DNA of 64,000 bases, from positions 4,832-68,831 of the forward strand of contig JAADII010000133.1 of assembly GCA_013151415.1 (NCBI GenBank), in the 5' to 3' direction. Below, piece after piece: positions 1 through 8,315 of this stretch (position 1 is the stretch's first letter; each line of letters begins with the position of its first letter). Under the pieces are notes generated by a model that was given only the letters and a program-made list of their open reading frames with translations, was not told where the DNA came from and searched no databases. The position numbers and the translations under genes were made by a program. The stretch comes from Chloroflexota bacterium. Lineage in GTDB: Bacteria > Chloroflexota > Anaerolineae > J102.

Positions 1-43
1 GCTTTTTTGGTTGCGAACTTCGTCGCGCCAGCTCATCGTCGCG

Positions 44-2104
44 TCAGCGCCCGTGCGGCTCCCAGGCTGGGTCCCATTCGGCCGCGCGATTCGAGGTGAG
101 CTGGCGAAAGCCGGAGCCGTCGCGTCGTATCACGGCCAACTCGCGGTCGCCATCCATCATGATGAACGCCAGGTGTTGGCCGTCGTTCGACCAAACCGCA
201 GGCGCTTCTGAAAAAACAGGGCCGAACAATCGAAATCGCTCGCCTCCATCCGCATTTATGAGATAAAGCCCCCAAACGTCGCCTTCTTCACCACGAATAT
301 GCGCAATGAACTGGGCGTCGGGCGACCAAGATGGGGCCTGGCTCCACACATCCAACGGCGTCATGCGCAGGGGGGTGGGCGCGTCGAGGCTGCCGCGATA
401 AATGCCCGCGTTGCCATCCAGGGTCGAGGCGAAGGCGAAGCGTCGAGAATCAGGCGCCCAGGTGGGGTTCCAACTGCTATAAGAGGCGTCGGTTAAAGGT
501 CGGGGGGTGGTTTCATCGACGCCGATAAGGTAAAGCGCGGGCGCAGGTTCGATGCTCTCGAACAAAATGCGCTGGCTGTCCGGCGACCACACGTAGGCCG
601 TTTGATTGCCGGGTAGTGAAACCCAGGGCCGGCTATCCAGGAAGATGTCGAATTGTTCGTCTTGGAGGCGCGCAAATGCCACATGCTGTCCGTTGGGGCT
701 CAGGCTATAGGCGATGGCGCCATCAGCACTGAGCAATTCGGTTTGTTCGCTGCCGTCGGGACGCATAGACCATAAAGCCAGCCGGCCACTGCGATCGCTG
801 GTGAAAAAGATCAAACTGCCGTCGGCCGCCCAAAATGGATGTTCGTTCCGCCCTTCGAAAGTGAGCTGAATATCGTTGTCGCCATCGCTTTGGATGAGGA
901 ATATTTGCGGGTCGCCGGTGCGGTCGGAGACGTAGGCGATGCGCGGCGGCCGGTTCGGGGTTGCTGTGGGCGTGGCCGAAGGGGCGATGAGCGGGGTGGG
1001 CGCGTTTTCTGGGGTGGGCGAGGCCGTGGGCGTGTCTGTGGCCCGAACGACGACCGGCGCCGCGGTTGGCGGCCCTCCTATAACGACCGGGCTGGGCGCT
1101 TGGGGGGGCGCTGAAGGGGGCGGAGCCTGCCCTGCGCTCTGAAGAATGAAATATCCCGTAAGCGAGAGCGCGGCCAATAAAAGAAAGAAAAGAATGCCCG
1201 CATATAGCCAGGGGCTGGGCCCCGCGAGAGCCGGTTTCTCGATGGGAACGGGAGACGTTTTGGACGGCGCGGCCATCGCGCCCGTGGCCGCGCTCAGCGC
1301 TTGCACAAAGGCTGAGGCCGTTGGATAACGTTGATATGGCTCTTTGGCCGTGACCACGGCCAGCACGGGCGCGATGGCTTGCGGCAGCTCTGGGTTGATG
1401 AGCAACGGATCCGGCAGAGGCTGATGCACATGCGCGTAGAGAATGGCTTGTGCGTTTTCCCCTCGAAACGGCGGACGACCTGTGAGCATATGAAAGGCGA
1501 CCACGCCCAAGCTGTAGACATCGCTGCGGCCATCCACAACGCGGCCGGTGGCTTGCTCGGGCGACATGTATTCGGGCGTTCCCACAATGGTTCCGGTCTG
1601 CGTTTGGTCCGAATGGCTGGCCGCGCGCGCGATGCCAAAATCGGTTAATAGCGCGTGTCCGTTGTCGCGCACCAAAATGTTGCTGGGCTTGATGTCGCGG
1701 TGCACAATGCCTCGAGCGTGCGCATAATCCAGCGCCGCCGCCACCTGTTTCAGTACGCTGAGCGAAAAATCCAATGGCAAGGGCCCAGCCACCCGCTGCA
1801 ATATCTCGGCCAGAGACTCGCCCTCCACAAATTCCATGGCAATGTAATCCACCCCATCAATGTGTCCTGCATCATGCACGCGAACGATGTTGAAATGATC
1901 CAATCGCGCCGCGGCCCGCGCCTCGAAAAGAAAACGCTCGACAAAAGCTTCGTTGCTTTGCAAATGCGCGTGCAACACCTTAAGCGCGACGGGACGATCG
2001 AGGCGCTGGTGGGTGGCCAGATAAACCACGGCCATGCCCCCGCGTCCGATTTCGCGTTCGATTCGATAGGGGCCGAGAAGATCGCCGGGCTGGAGCATAC
2101 GCAT
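44..2104 (-). CDS. Serine/threonine protein kinase with C-terminal TolB-like propeller
   Basis: Hanks-type kinase of about 686 residues. Near the N-terminus are the Gly-rich loop IGRGGMAVVY and the lysine of VALKVL; then come the catalytic HRDIKPSN, the DFG in DFGIA, and an activation segment ending GTPEYMSPEQ. A Pro-rich stretch and one membrane segment (WLYAGILFFLLLAALSL, about residue 310) follow. A Thr-Pro linker leads to an outside region with repeats like IAYVSDRTGDPQIFLI and WSPDSQRILF, typical of PD40/TolB propellers. It therefore looks like a transmembrane receptor kinase with an extracytoplasmic propeller sensor instead of PASTA repeats. The start at 2104 is chosen because it forms a TGATG overlap with the upstream cupin gene; the longer ORF start at 2131 would overlap that gene further. 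Ligand and substrates are unknown. Confidence 0.9.
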   Translation of the reverse strand: MRMLQPGDLLGPYRIEREIGRGGMAVVYLATHQRLDRPVALKVLHAHLQSNEAFVERFLFEARAAARLDHFNIVRVHDAGHIDGVDYIAMEFVEGESLAEILQRVAGPLPLDFSLSVLKQVAAALDYAHARGIVHRDIKPSNILVRDNGHALLTDFGIARAASHSDQTQTGTIVGTPEYMSPEQATGRVVDGRSDVYSLGVVAFHMLTGRPPFRGENAQAILYAHVHQPLPDPLLINPELPQAIAPVLAVVTAKEPYQRYPTASAFVQALSAATGAMAAPSKTSPVPIEKPALAGPSPWLYAGILFFLLLAALSLTGYFILQSAGQAPPPSAPPQAPSPVVIGGPPTAAPVVVRATDTPTASPTPENAPTPLIAPSATPTATPNRPPRIAYVSDRTGDPQIFLIQSDGDNDIQLTFEGRNEHPFWAADGSLIFFTSDRSGRLALWSMRPDGSEQTELLSADGAIAYSLSPNGQHVAFARLQDEQFDIFLDSRPWVSLPGNQTAYVWSPDSQRILFESIEPAPALYLIGVDETTPRPLTDASYSSWNPTWAPDSRRFAFASTLDGNAGIYRGSLDAPTPLRMTPLDVWSQAPSWSPDAQFIAHIRGEEGDVWGLYLINADGGERFRLFGPVFSEAPAVWSNDGQHLAFIMMDGDRELAVIRRDGSGFRQLTSNRAAEWDPAWEPHGR

Positions 2105-2589
2105 CAGGTGATTTTGTGTCCCGCCAACCAATCGTAGCCAATGGCGGGATCGTCGTGCGGGATGCGGCCCTCGTCCTCGGGATTGTAGGTCTGGCTGGTG
2201 ATATACAACATATGCGCTTCAGCGCTGAGCACCTTGTAACCGTGCGCAACGCCCGGTGGAATGTGCAACACGATGGCGGGATAGTTGTCCCCCATGTAGA
2301 GTTCCATGATTTGGCCGTGGGTGGGGCTATCTGGCCGGGTGTCGTAAAGCGCAACCTTGATGTTGCCAATAGGACAATACCACCAGTCGTGTTGAATCCG
2401 GTGCACATGCCAGGCCTTGATCACGCCATGGAAATTGCGTGCGTGACTCCATTGTGCAAAACCCGCGCCGAAAAAATCATCGGTCACGCGAATGATCTCG
2501 CGAAAAAAACCACGCGGGTCCGCATGGGTGACAAGCTCTTTGATTTCCACGCCATCGATATGGCCGGTGATATTGTTGGTGTGGGGCAT
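2104..2589 (-). CDS. RmlC-like cupin, dTDP-4-dehydrorhamnose 3,5-epimerase family
   Basis: Protein of 161 residues beginning MPHTNN. It resembles the dTDP-4-dehydrorhamnose 3,5-epimerase family: THADPRGFFREI near the N-terminus, then NFHGVIKAWHVHRIQHDWW with the conserved histidines, and IPPGVAHGYKVL, the usual PxGxAHG segment of the jelly roll. RmlC epimerises C3 and C5 of the dTDP-sugar in dTDP-rhamnose synthesis. No other rml genes are in the window, so the true substrate is uncertain and another nucleotide-sugar epimerase or isomerase is possible. The ORF track start at 2652 is rejected because the residues before MPHTNN do not look like the family. It is translationally coupled (TGATG) to the downstream kinase, an unexplained pairing. 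Confidence 0.8.
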   Translation of the reverse strand: MPHTNNITGHIDGVEIKELVTHADPRGFFREIIRVTDDFFGAGFAQWSHARNFHGVIKAWHVHRIQHDWWYCPIGNIKVALYDTRPDSPTHGQIMELYMGDNYPAIVLHIPPGVAHGYKVLSAEAHMLYITSQTYNPEDEGRIPHDDPAIGYDWLAGHKIT

Positions 2590-2786
2590 GGTGAACCGTA
2601 GTGAAAGAGTGGATTGGGATGGAATGGCGTATTGCGTGGACGCGCGGCCCAAAGCGAGCCTGGAATAGCCAGGATGCTTTGGCGGCGAAATGAATCATGT
2701 TTAGATATGATACCAGGATTTCACCGCGAGATGAAAGACTGGGCCGCGCGCTTGCCCGTTCAGGCGGATGCTGCTAGGATCGGCGC

Positions 2787-3596
2787 ATGGCCACCCACTT
2801 CATTAAGCTTGGCGGCAGCCTGATCACCGATAAAACGCGGCCGCTAACTCCACGACCGTTGGTTATTGAGCGCCTGGCGCGAGAGATTGCGGTTGCCAGG
2901 CGCGTGGTTCGCGATCGAAGGTTTCTTCTCTCTCATGGCAGCGGCGGCTATGGTCATGCGATGGGGCGTCGGCATCGCACCCGCGAGGGGGTGCGGGATG
3001 ATCAGGGATGGCGGGGCTTTGCTCAGACCGCTCATGCGGCCGCACAGTTGAATCGTTTGGTCGTGGCGGCCCTGGTGAGGGCGGGCGTGCCCGCCATTGG
3101 CCTGGCTCCTTCTGCGCTGGCCTACTGCCATGATGGCGAGATCGCGGAGTTTTGGGCCGAGCCGGTGCGGCGAGCGTTAGACGCAGGGTTGGTTCCGGTG
3201 GTCTATGGCGATGTGGCGTTGGATGAAGTGCGTGGCGGAACCATCGTTTCCACCGAACAGGTGTTGGCTGCGTTGATTCGGCCGCTGCGGGCCGAGCGGG
3301 TGACGTTGGCAGGATTGGTGGACGGCGTTTTCGAAGCGGATCCCGCTCGTTATCCCACCGCCCGACGCATTCCTCGCTTAAGCGTGGATGCGCTGCCCGC
3401 GCTGGCGACCGCGTTGGGCGGTTCGCATGGCATCGATGTAACGGGCGGCATGGCGGCTAAAATTCAGCTTATGGCCGATTTGCTCACCCGTTTTCCTCAT
3501 CTGCGCATTCATCTTCTCTCCGGCGAGATCCCCGGCCATTTGCAACAGCATTTGATCCACCCCAACGATTCGTTGGGAACCGTGTTGCACAGATGA
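2787..3596 (+). CDS. Isopentenyl phosphate kinase (amino acid kinase family)
   Basis: Protein of 269 residues with the amino acid kinase fold. The N-terminus IKLGGSLITDK and the following SHGSGGYGH match the nucleotide-binding and substrate-histidine motifs of isopentenyl phosphate kinase; later YGDVALD and GIDVTGGM fit the same family. The enzyme phosphorylates isopentenyl phosphate to isopentenyl diphosphate in the alternative (archaeal-type) mevalonate pathway, which is also known from some Chloroflexota. No other mevalonate gene lies nearby. The gene is monocistronic and divergent from the cupin/kinase pair. Related carbamate or glutamate kinases are less likely given the GSGGYGH motif. 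A true carbamate kinase elsewhere in the window (58234-59181) is clearly different. Confidence 0.8.
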   Translation: MATHFIKLGGSLITDKTRPLTPRPLVIERLAREIAVARRVVRDRRFLLSHGSGGYGHAMGRRHRTREGVRDDQGWRGFAQTAHAAAQLNRLVVAALVRAGVPAIGLAPSALAYCHDGEIAEFWAEPVRRALDAGLVPVVYGDVALDEVRGGTIVSTEQVLAALIRPLRAERVTLAGLVDGVFEADPARYPTARRIPRLSVDALPALATALGGSHGIDVTGGMAAKIQLMADLLTRFPHLRIHLLSGEIPGHLQQHLIHPNDSLGTVLHR

Positions 3597-3698
3597 AGCC
3601 CCATCGATATTTTCTCGCGCGCGTTATTTCCCCATCCACCCCATCTCGCGGGTATAATAAGAAGTTGCGACTATAAATTCCTGCCAAACCCTTTTCTC

Positions 3699-5126
3699 AT
3701 GCTACAAACCTGTCATCGCTGCGGCGCTCCTGTTTCTCAAGGCGAGGCCGTTTGTCCCAACTGCGGAGCGGCCGTGAAACCGCTTCCTTCGCATATTCGT
3801 TGTAAGCACTGTCATCGTCGCGTTTCCTCGAAACTGACGGTGTGTCCTCATTGCGGACGCCGTCTGGAGCCGTGGCAACCTTATCGCCTGTTGTTGGCCG
3901 CGCTGGTTGCGGTTTTGGCGCTTCTATGGCTGCAATTGGGCGGTCGCGTGTGGTTTGGTGAGGTCGCGTCTCGCGCCGCGGCGTTGTTGCCCGAACGCAT
4001 CATCCAGTCGCCCACGCCCCTCCCCATTGCAGAGGCGCCGGTTATCGAGGCGCCTGCTGCAAGCGCGCCTGCCTTGGAAACGCCCACGGCCACGCCCGTG
4101 ATCATTATTTTGCCTACGGCCACCGATACGCCCACCCCGTCACCCACCGATACGGCCACCCCCACGGTTACGCCCACCCCCTCGGGTAAAGGATACGTTG
4201 TCAAGCGGGGGGACACGCTTATCGGCATTGCTCAACGCTTCGATATCTCCCTGGAAGCGCTCATGAAGGCGAACAATATCGCCGATCCCGCTTCTTTGCG
4301 AGTGGGGCAGGAATTGCTCATTCCTGCGGCCACGCCCACGCCCAAACCCAGCCCCACGCTCACGCCATCTCCCAAATCGACTCCGACGCCCACATCCACG
4401 CCGACGTTGCAACCGAAGCAGACCGCGTCGCCCACTGTCAAGGCCAGCGAATCGCCCACTCGCACCGCCACATTTACGCCCACCCCGCGAGCCACGGCCA
4501 CGCCTACGGCCACAAAGGCCGTCGCTTCGGACCCGGATGTTTACATCGTGCAACCGGGCGACACGCTTTTGGCCATTGCTCAACGCGTGGGGCGAAGCGT
4601 CGAGGCCCTGATGGCTTATAACAATATCACCGATCCCACGACCTTGCGCGTGAACCAAAAGCTGAACATTCCACCGGCCAGCTACACGCCGCCCCCGCCT
4701 ACGCCCACGCCCAAACCCACGCCCAAATCCACGCCCACGCCAACGAAAAGTCCAACCCCGGCCATCACGCTGGCTGCGCCCATACTGCTCACGCCCGGCG
4801 ACAACGCCGCGTTCAAAGGTCAGGACGCGCTGATTGTTTTGGAGTGGCGGAACCCGAACGGTTTGCCCGAGGGAGTGGAAAATGTGCTTTACATCGGCGT
4901 CAAAGTCGGCCCAGAACCCGATGCGATCGATTGGCGTTTCAAAGAGCCGGTGGGCGGCGCCACGGATTTTCGCGTGCCGAGTTGGCTCTTTGGTCAGGCT
5001 CCGCAGGCGTATGGTCGCACATATGTATGGTATGTCGAGGCCGCGGTGGTCACATCCGGCGGCGATGCATTCACCTCTTCGCCCGTTTCGCCACCCAGTG
5101 AACAACGGCGTTTTGTGTGGAATTGA
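3699..5126 (+). CDS. Zinc-ribbon, membrane-anchored protein with two LysM domains
   Basis: Protein of 475 residues. The N-terminal 55 residues carry four CxxC knuckles (CHRC, CPNC, CKHC, CPHC), a double zinc ribbon. A membrane segment (LLLAALVAVLALLWLQLGG) follows at about residue 65. Two LysM domains, starting YVVKRGDTLIGIAQRF and YIVQPGDTLLAIAQRV, are separated by long Thr-Pro-rich linkers. The C-terminal region of about 110 residues looks like a folded beta domain (LLTPGDNAAFKGQDALIVLEW). The ribbon is probably cytoplasmic, with LysM domains binding glycan outside. A TATAAT hexamer at 3653-3658 lies about 40 bases before the start and may be its -10 element; no good -35 is visible. Function beyond cell-wall binding is not known. 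Confidence 0.85.
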   Translation: MLQTCHRCGAPVSQGEAVCPNCGAAVKPLPSHIRCKHCHRRVSSKLTVCPHCGRRLEPWQPYRLLLAALVAVLALLWLQLGGRVWFGEVASRAAALLPERIIQSPTPLPIAEAPVIEAPAASAPALETPTATPVIIILPTATDTPTPSPTDTATPTVTPTPSGKGYVVKRGDTLIGIAQRFDISLEALMKANNIADPASLRVGQELLIPAATPTPKPSPTLTPSPKSTPTPTSTPTLQPKQTASPTVKASESPTRTATFTPTPRATATPTATKAVASDPDVYIVQPGDTLLAIAQRVGRSVEALMAYNNITDPTTLRVNQKLNIPPASYTPPPPTPTPKPTPKSTPTPTKSPTPAITLAAPILLTPGDNAAFKGQDALIVLEWRNPNGLPEGVENVLYIGVKVGPEPDAIDWRFKEPVGGATDFRVPSWLFGQAPQAYGRTYVWYVEAAVVTSGGDAFTSSPVSPPSEQRRFVWN

Positions 5127-5289
5127 GCAAAGCCGCGGTTCAGCTCCTTTTGGGGGCGATGGCCAGAGGAAATTCGACGATCCTCCAAGACTCCAGACTT
5201 CCATTTCCGCTCCGCACTGGCGTTGGAAGATTCGGAGACGTTCAAATTTTGTCTTGTTCACAGGCAAACACCCCTAGCAAACACGGCTC

Positions 5290-6330
5290 ATGACTCGCAG
5301 ACTTGCCGATATTTTGGTCAGCATTGGCGAAAACGAAAAATTCAATTATCAAGCGCTGAGCAACCTTTCAGATTTGAACGCCCAAGAGATGGCGCAGTTC
5401 AAGGCCGCATGGTCGCGCTATTCGTTGGAGCGCCGACAAAAACTCATGCGCACCTTGGTCGAGTTGAGTGAAGAGCGCATCGAATACGATTATCGTCCCA
5501 TTTTTCGATGGGCTTTGCGCGACGCGGATCCCTTGGTGCGCATTTTCGCCATCGAGGGTTTGTGGGAAGACGAAAACCCCGCGCTCATTCCCATTCTGCA
5601 TCGCATGTTGCGCGAGGATGAAGAGGCCGCTGTGCGAGCGGCCGCAGCTTTGGGGTTGGGTCGTTTTGTGCAATGGCACGAATTGGGCGCGTTGGAAACC
5701 GAGTTCATCGAAGAAATCACTCAGGCGCTTTGGGATAGTTTTCAGAACGAGTCAGAATATCTGGATGTGCGGAGGCGCGCGCTCGAAGCCATCGCCACGT
5801 CCAGTCGTCCTGGCGTCGAACGTTTGATAGAGCAGGCGTTTTATATGGAAGAGATCCCCATGCGGGCCAGCGCTCTCTATGCCATGGGGCAAAACGCGGA
5901 TACGCGTTGGATCCCTTACCTGTTGCCCGAGCTGGAGCGGGTGGAGGCGGAATTGCGGCTCGAGGCCGCTCGCTCATTGGGCGAGCTGGAGGCGCGACCA
6001 GCCGTGCGCCCGCTCATTCATCTCATTGCGGTCGAGTCTGATCTCGAAGTGCGTCTGGCGGCCATTGCAGCCCTGGGCCAAATAGGCGGCGACGAAGCGC
6101 GCCGGGCGTTGGAAGCCGCGCTGGAGTGGGAGGATGAAGCCGTAGCGCAGGCGGCTGAAGACGCCTTGGACGAGCTTCATCATAGCTTGGGAAGCGATTT
6201 CGAGCTTATCGAGAGTATTTTGGGCCTGGAAGCCGACCATCCAGAAACCCTCTGGCCCGATGATTTCACCTACGACGATCCGCTGGAATCGGAGCTTCGT
6301 CGCCTGCTTAGCGAACGCGATCCCTGGTAG
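5290..6330 (+). CDS. HEAT-repeat protein
   Basis: Protein of 346 residues with alpha-helical HEAT-like repeats of about 30 residues, for example DADPLVRIFAIEGLWE, DEEAAVRAAAALGLGRF, EAELRLEAARSLGELEARP and DLEVRLAAIAALGQIGG. The C-terminus is acidic. Such proteins act as scaffolds or, when PBS-lyase-like, as bilin-handling factors; nothing here points to phycobilin chemistry. The next gene starts on the base after its stop codon (TAG then ATG), so the two are probably co-transcribed. No signal peptide is seen, so it is likely cytoplasmic. Specific partner unknown. Confidence 0.85.
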   Translation: MTRRLADILVSIGENEKFNYQALSNLSDLNAQEMAQFKAAWSRYSLERRQKLMRTLVELSEERIEYDYRPIFRWALRDADPLVRIFAIEGLWEDENPALIPILHRMLREDEEAAVRAAAALGLGRFVQWHELGALETEFIEEITQALWDSFQNESEYLDVRRRALEAIATSSRPGVERLIEQAFYMEEIPMRASALYAMGQNADTRWIPYLLPELERVEAELRLEAARSLGELEARPAVRPLIHLIAVESDLEVRLAAIAALGQIGGDEARRALEAALEWEDEAVAQAAEDALDELHHSLGSDFELIESILGLEADHPETLWPDDFTYDDPLESELRRLLSERDPW

Positions 6331-7248
6331 ATGTTTCAATCTCTGGCGCAACTTTTTGTCCAGGTGCTGGCTCCGATTCTTATAATGACAGGGGCCGGGT
6401 ACGCGCTTCAGTCGCGCCTTCACCTCGACACCCGCTCCATCAGTCGTTTGGTTTTCTATATCCTGGCTCCTTGTCTGATCTATACATCGATTTTGACAAC
6501 AGAGTTCGAAAGCGGCGTCATTGGTCGCATGGTTGCATTTGCGGCCGTGAATATGATGCTTATGGGACTGACGGCCTATGCTTTAGGACGAAAATGGGGC
6601 TACAAAGGCGCATTGGGCAGCGCGTTTGTGGTCACCAACATCTTGCTCAACAATGGCAATTATGGCCTGCCATTGAACCTGTTTGCGTTTGGCGAGCAAG
6701 GGTTTGCTTACGCCGTGGTCTTGTTTATGTTCAACAGCCTGGTGGGCAGCGCCATTAGCATTTATTTGCTGGCGCGTAGTCGCAACGGAGCCGATGGTCG
6801 CCTGGCTTTACGACGCACATTGGGCGCGCCCGTCATTTGGGCCATGACTTTGGGTTTGTTGAGCCGCGTCACTGGCATTGCGCCCCAAGGCTCCTTGTTG
6901 AACATGTTGCAAATGGCGGGACGGGCGGCCATACCCGTGTTTTTGGTGGTGCTGGGCATGACGCTCACCACCACAAGAGCGCGGTTGGGCCCCAATCCCA
7001 TCACGCGCTTGACTCTTCTGCGCATGTTGGGCGGTCCTGCGCTGGCTATTCCTTTGGCCCTTTTTGTGGGTCTTTCGGGCGTGGCCTATGCGGTGGCGGT
7101 CATGCAGGCTTCCATGCCCACAGCTGTGAATTCCATCATCCTGAGCAATGAGTTCGAGGCCGCGCCCGATTTCGTGGCTGGCGCGGTCTTTTTCACGACT
7201 ATTGTGAGCGTGTTTACGTTGCCGTTGTTGTTATTTTGGTTGAAATAA
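6331..7248 (+). CDS. AEC-family (auxin efflux carrier-like) membrane transporter
   Basis: Protein of 305 residues, almost entirely hydrophobic, with about ten membrane helices. It has the features of bacterial AEC permeases: an N-terminal APILIMTGAGYAL, a conserved NNGNYGLPL in the middle, and a C-terminal half starting after a short cytoplasmic loop, ending with MPTAVNSIILSNEF, which contains the TAVNS-type motif. Members export or import small organic acids such as malonate; the substrate here cannot be read from sequence. It abuts the HEAT-repeat gene with no gap, suggesting one transcript. Confidence 0.85.
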   Translation: MFQSLAQLFVQVLAPILIMTGAGYALQSRLHLDTRSISRLVFYILAPCLIYTSILTTEFESGVIGRMVAFAAVNMMLMGLTAYALGRKWGYKGALGSAFVVTNILLNNGNYGLPLNLFAFGEQGFAYAVVLFMFNSLVGSAISIYLLARSRNGADGRLALRRTLGAPVIWAMTLGLLSRVTGIAPQGSLLNMLQMAGRAAIPVFLVVLGMTLTTTRARLGPNPITRLTLLRMLGGPALAIPLALFVGLSGVAYAVAVMQASMPTAVNSIILSNEFEAAPDFVAGAVFFTTIVSVFTLPLLLFWLK

Positions 7249-7352
7249 GTCGAGCGCATTTCTTGTTTGGTCCATGATGGTCGGCGCCAGCCCCTTTTAT
7301 AGCAGCCGGCGGGCGACCGACCGTAGCGTCTGTTCTGAAAGCGATTCGTGTT

Positions 7353-7889
7353 ATGAGCATTTCGAAATCTTCAGATGAGATCCAACGTCAGCGCGTGCAC
7401 CGACTTTTAAATGAAGGCGCGCGTTTATTGCGCGCCGAGCGCGCCGAAGAGGCTTTGGCGCCGCTTGGCCGCGCGTATGAGTTGGCGCCCGATGATCCTG
7501 ATGTGGCCATGACGTATGGCGGCGCGCTGATTATGAACGCGAAATGGAGCAAAGCCGTGGCTGTGCTCGAGAAAGCTGTGAGCCAGCACCCTGAAAACGC
7601 TCGTCTGTGGTTGAATTTGGCCGCGGCTTATTTGGGTCGCCTGAAGCTTTCTTCGCGGCAAGCGCAAGAGCGAGCCATCGAGGCTTATGAACGCGCCATC
7701 GCCATTGATCCGGTCGCTCCCAGCGCGCATTACAATGTGGGCCTGATTCATGCTGAACGCAAAGATTGGGAGCAAGCGGAACAGTGGTTTCAGGCCGCAT
7801 TGCGGGCGAACCCGGCCGATAAAGATGCCGCTTACTGGCTCGAACGCGTTCGAGCCGCGCGAGAAACGGATGGAAAACGGTCATCATGA
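7353..7889 (+). CDS. Tetratricopeptide-repeat protein
   Basis: Protein of 178 residues built of about four TPR units, with motifs such as LLRAERAEEALAPLGRAYEL, WSKAVAVLEKAVSQHPENAR, AIEAYERAIAIDPVAPSAHY and WEQAEQWFQAALRANPADKD. It lacks a signal peptide or membrane segment and is probably a cytoplasmic protein-interaction module. Its last four bases overlap the start of the acylphosphatase gene (ATGA), so the two are translationally coupled. No enzyme domain is present and the partner is unknown. Confidence 0.85.
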   Translation: MSISKSSDEIQRQRVHRLLNEGARLLRAERAEEALAPLGRAYELAPDDPDVAMTYGGALIMNAKWSKAVAVLEKAVSQHPENARLWLNLAAAYLGRLKLSSRQAQERAIEAYERAIAIDPVAPSAHYNVGLIHAERKDWEQAEQWFQAALRANPADKDAAYWLERVRAARETDGKRSS

Positions 7890-8161
7890 AGCGATTGAAA
7901 GCCATTGTTCATGGCCGGGTGCAGGGCGTGGGCTTCCGCGTGTTTGTGTTGCGCCATGCACAGGCGCTCGGCCTCACCGGAACCGTACGCAACGTCTATT
8001 CACCTACGCGTCATGTCGAAGTCATCGCCGAAGGGCCGGAAGACAAATTGAAGCAGCTCCTCGCTCAGTTGAAGATTGGCCCCTCAATGTCTTGGGTTGA
8101 GCGCGTTGAGGTTGAATGGAGCGAACCAACAGGCGAATTTTCTTATTTTAGCATCGTCTAA
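7886..8161 (+). CDS. acyP: Acylphosphatase
   Basis: Protein of 91 residues, the normal length for acylphosphatase. The phosphate-binding loop HGRVQGVGFRVF contains the catalytic arginine, and the helix after it (HAQALGLTGTVRN) carries the conserved asparagine. The enzyme hydrolyses acyl-phosphate bonds of small molecules such as acetyl or carbamoyl phosphate in the cytoplasm. Translation is coupled to the preceding TPR gene by a four-base overlap. A stretch of about 150 bases without clear features separates it from the next gene. Confidence 0.93.
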   Translation: MKRLKAIVHGRVQGVGFRVFVLRHAQALGLTGTVRNVYSPTRHVEVIAEGPEDKLKQLLAQLKIGPSMSWVERVEVEWSEPTGEFSYFSIV

Positions 8162-8315
8162 ACCGCCAATGTTTTGAGACCAGGCGCGATCGGGCTTTGC
8201 GACTCATGAACAAAGAGCGGCCCGCGACGCCCATGCGCTGAGACGAGACGTTTTATGGTTTGATTTCATAGCACAGAGCCGTTGGTCTCAAGACGACTTT
8301 AGTTTCAGAATCAGA

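Noticed and set aside
4140-5267. Long minus-strand ORF of 375 residues opposite the LysM gene
   Set aside because: It lies wholly in the shadow of the LysM protein gene with odd composition (Gly/Arg-rich) caused by the Thr-Pro codons; no domain is seen.
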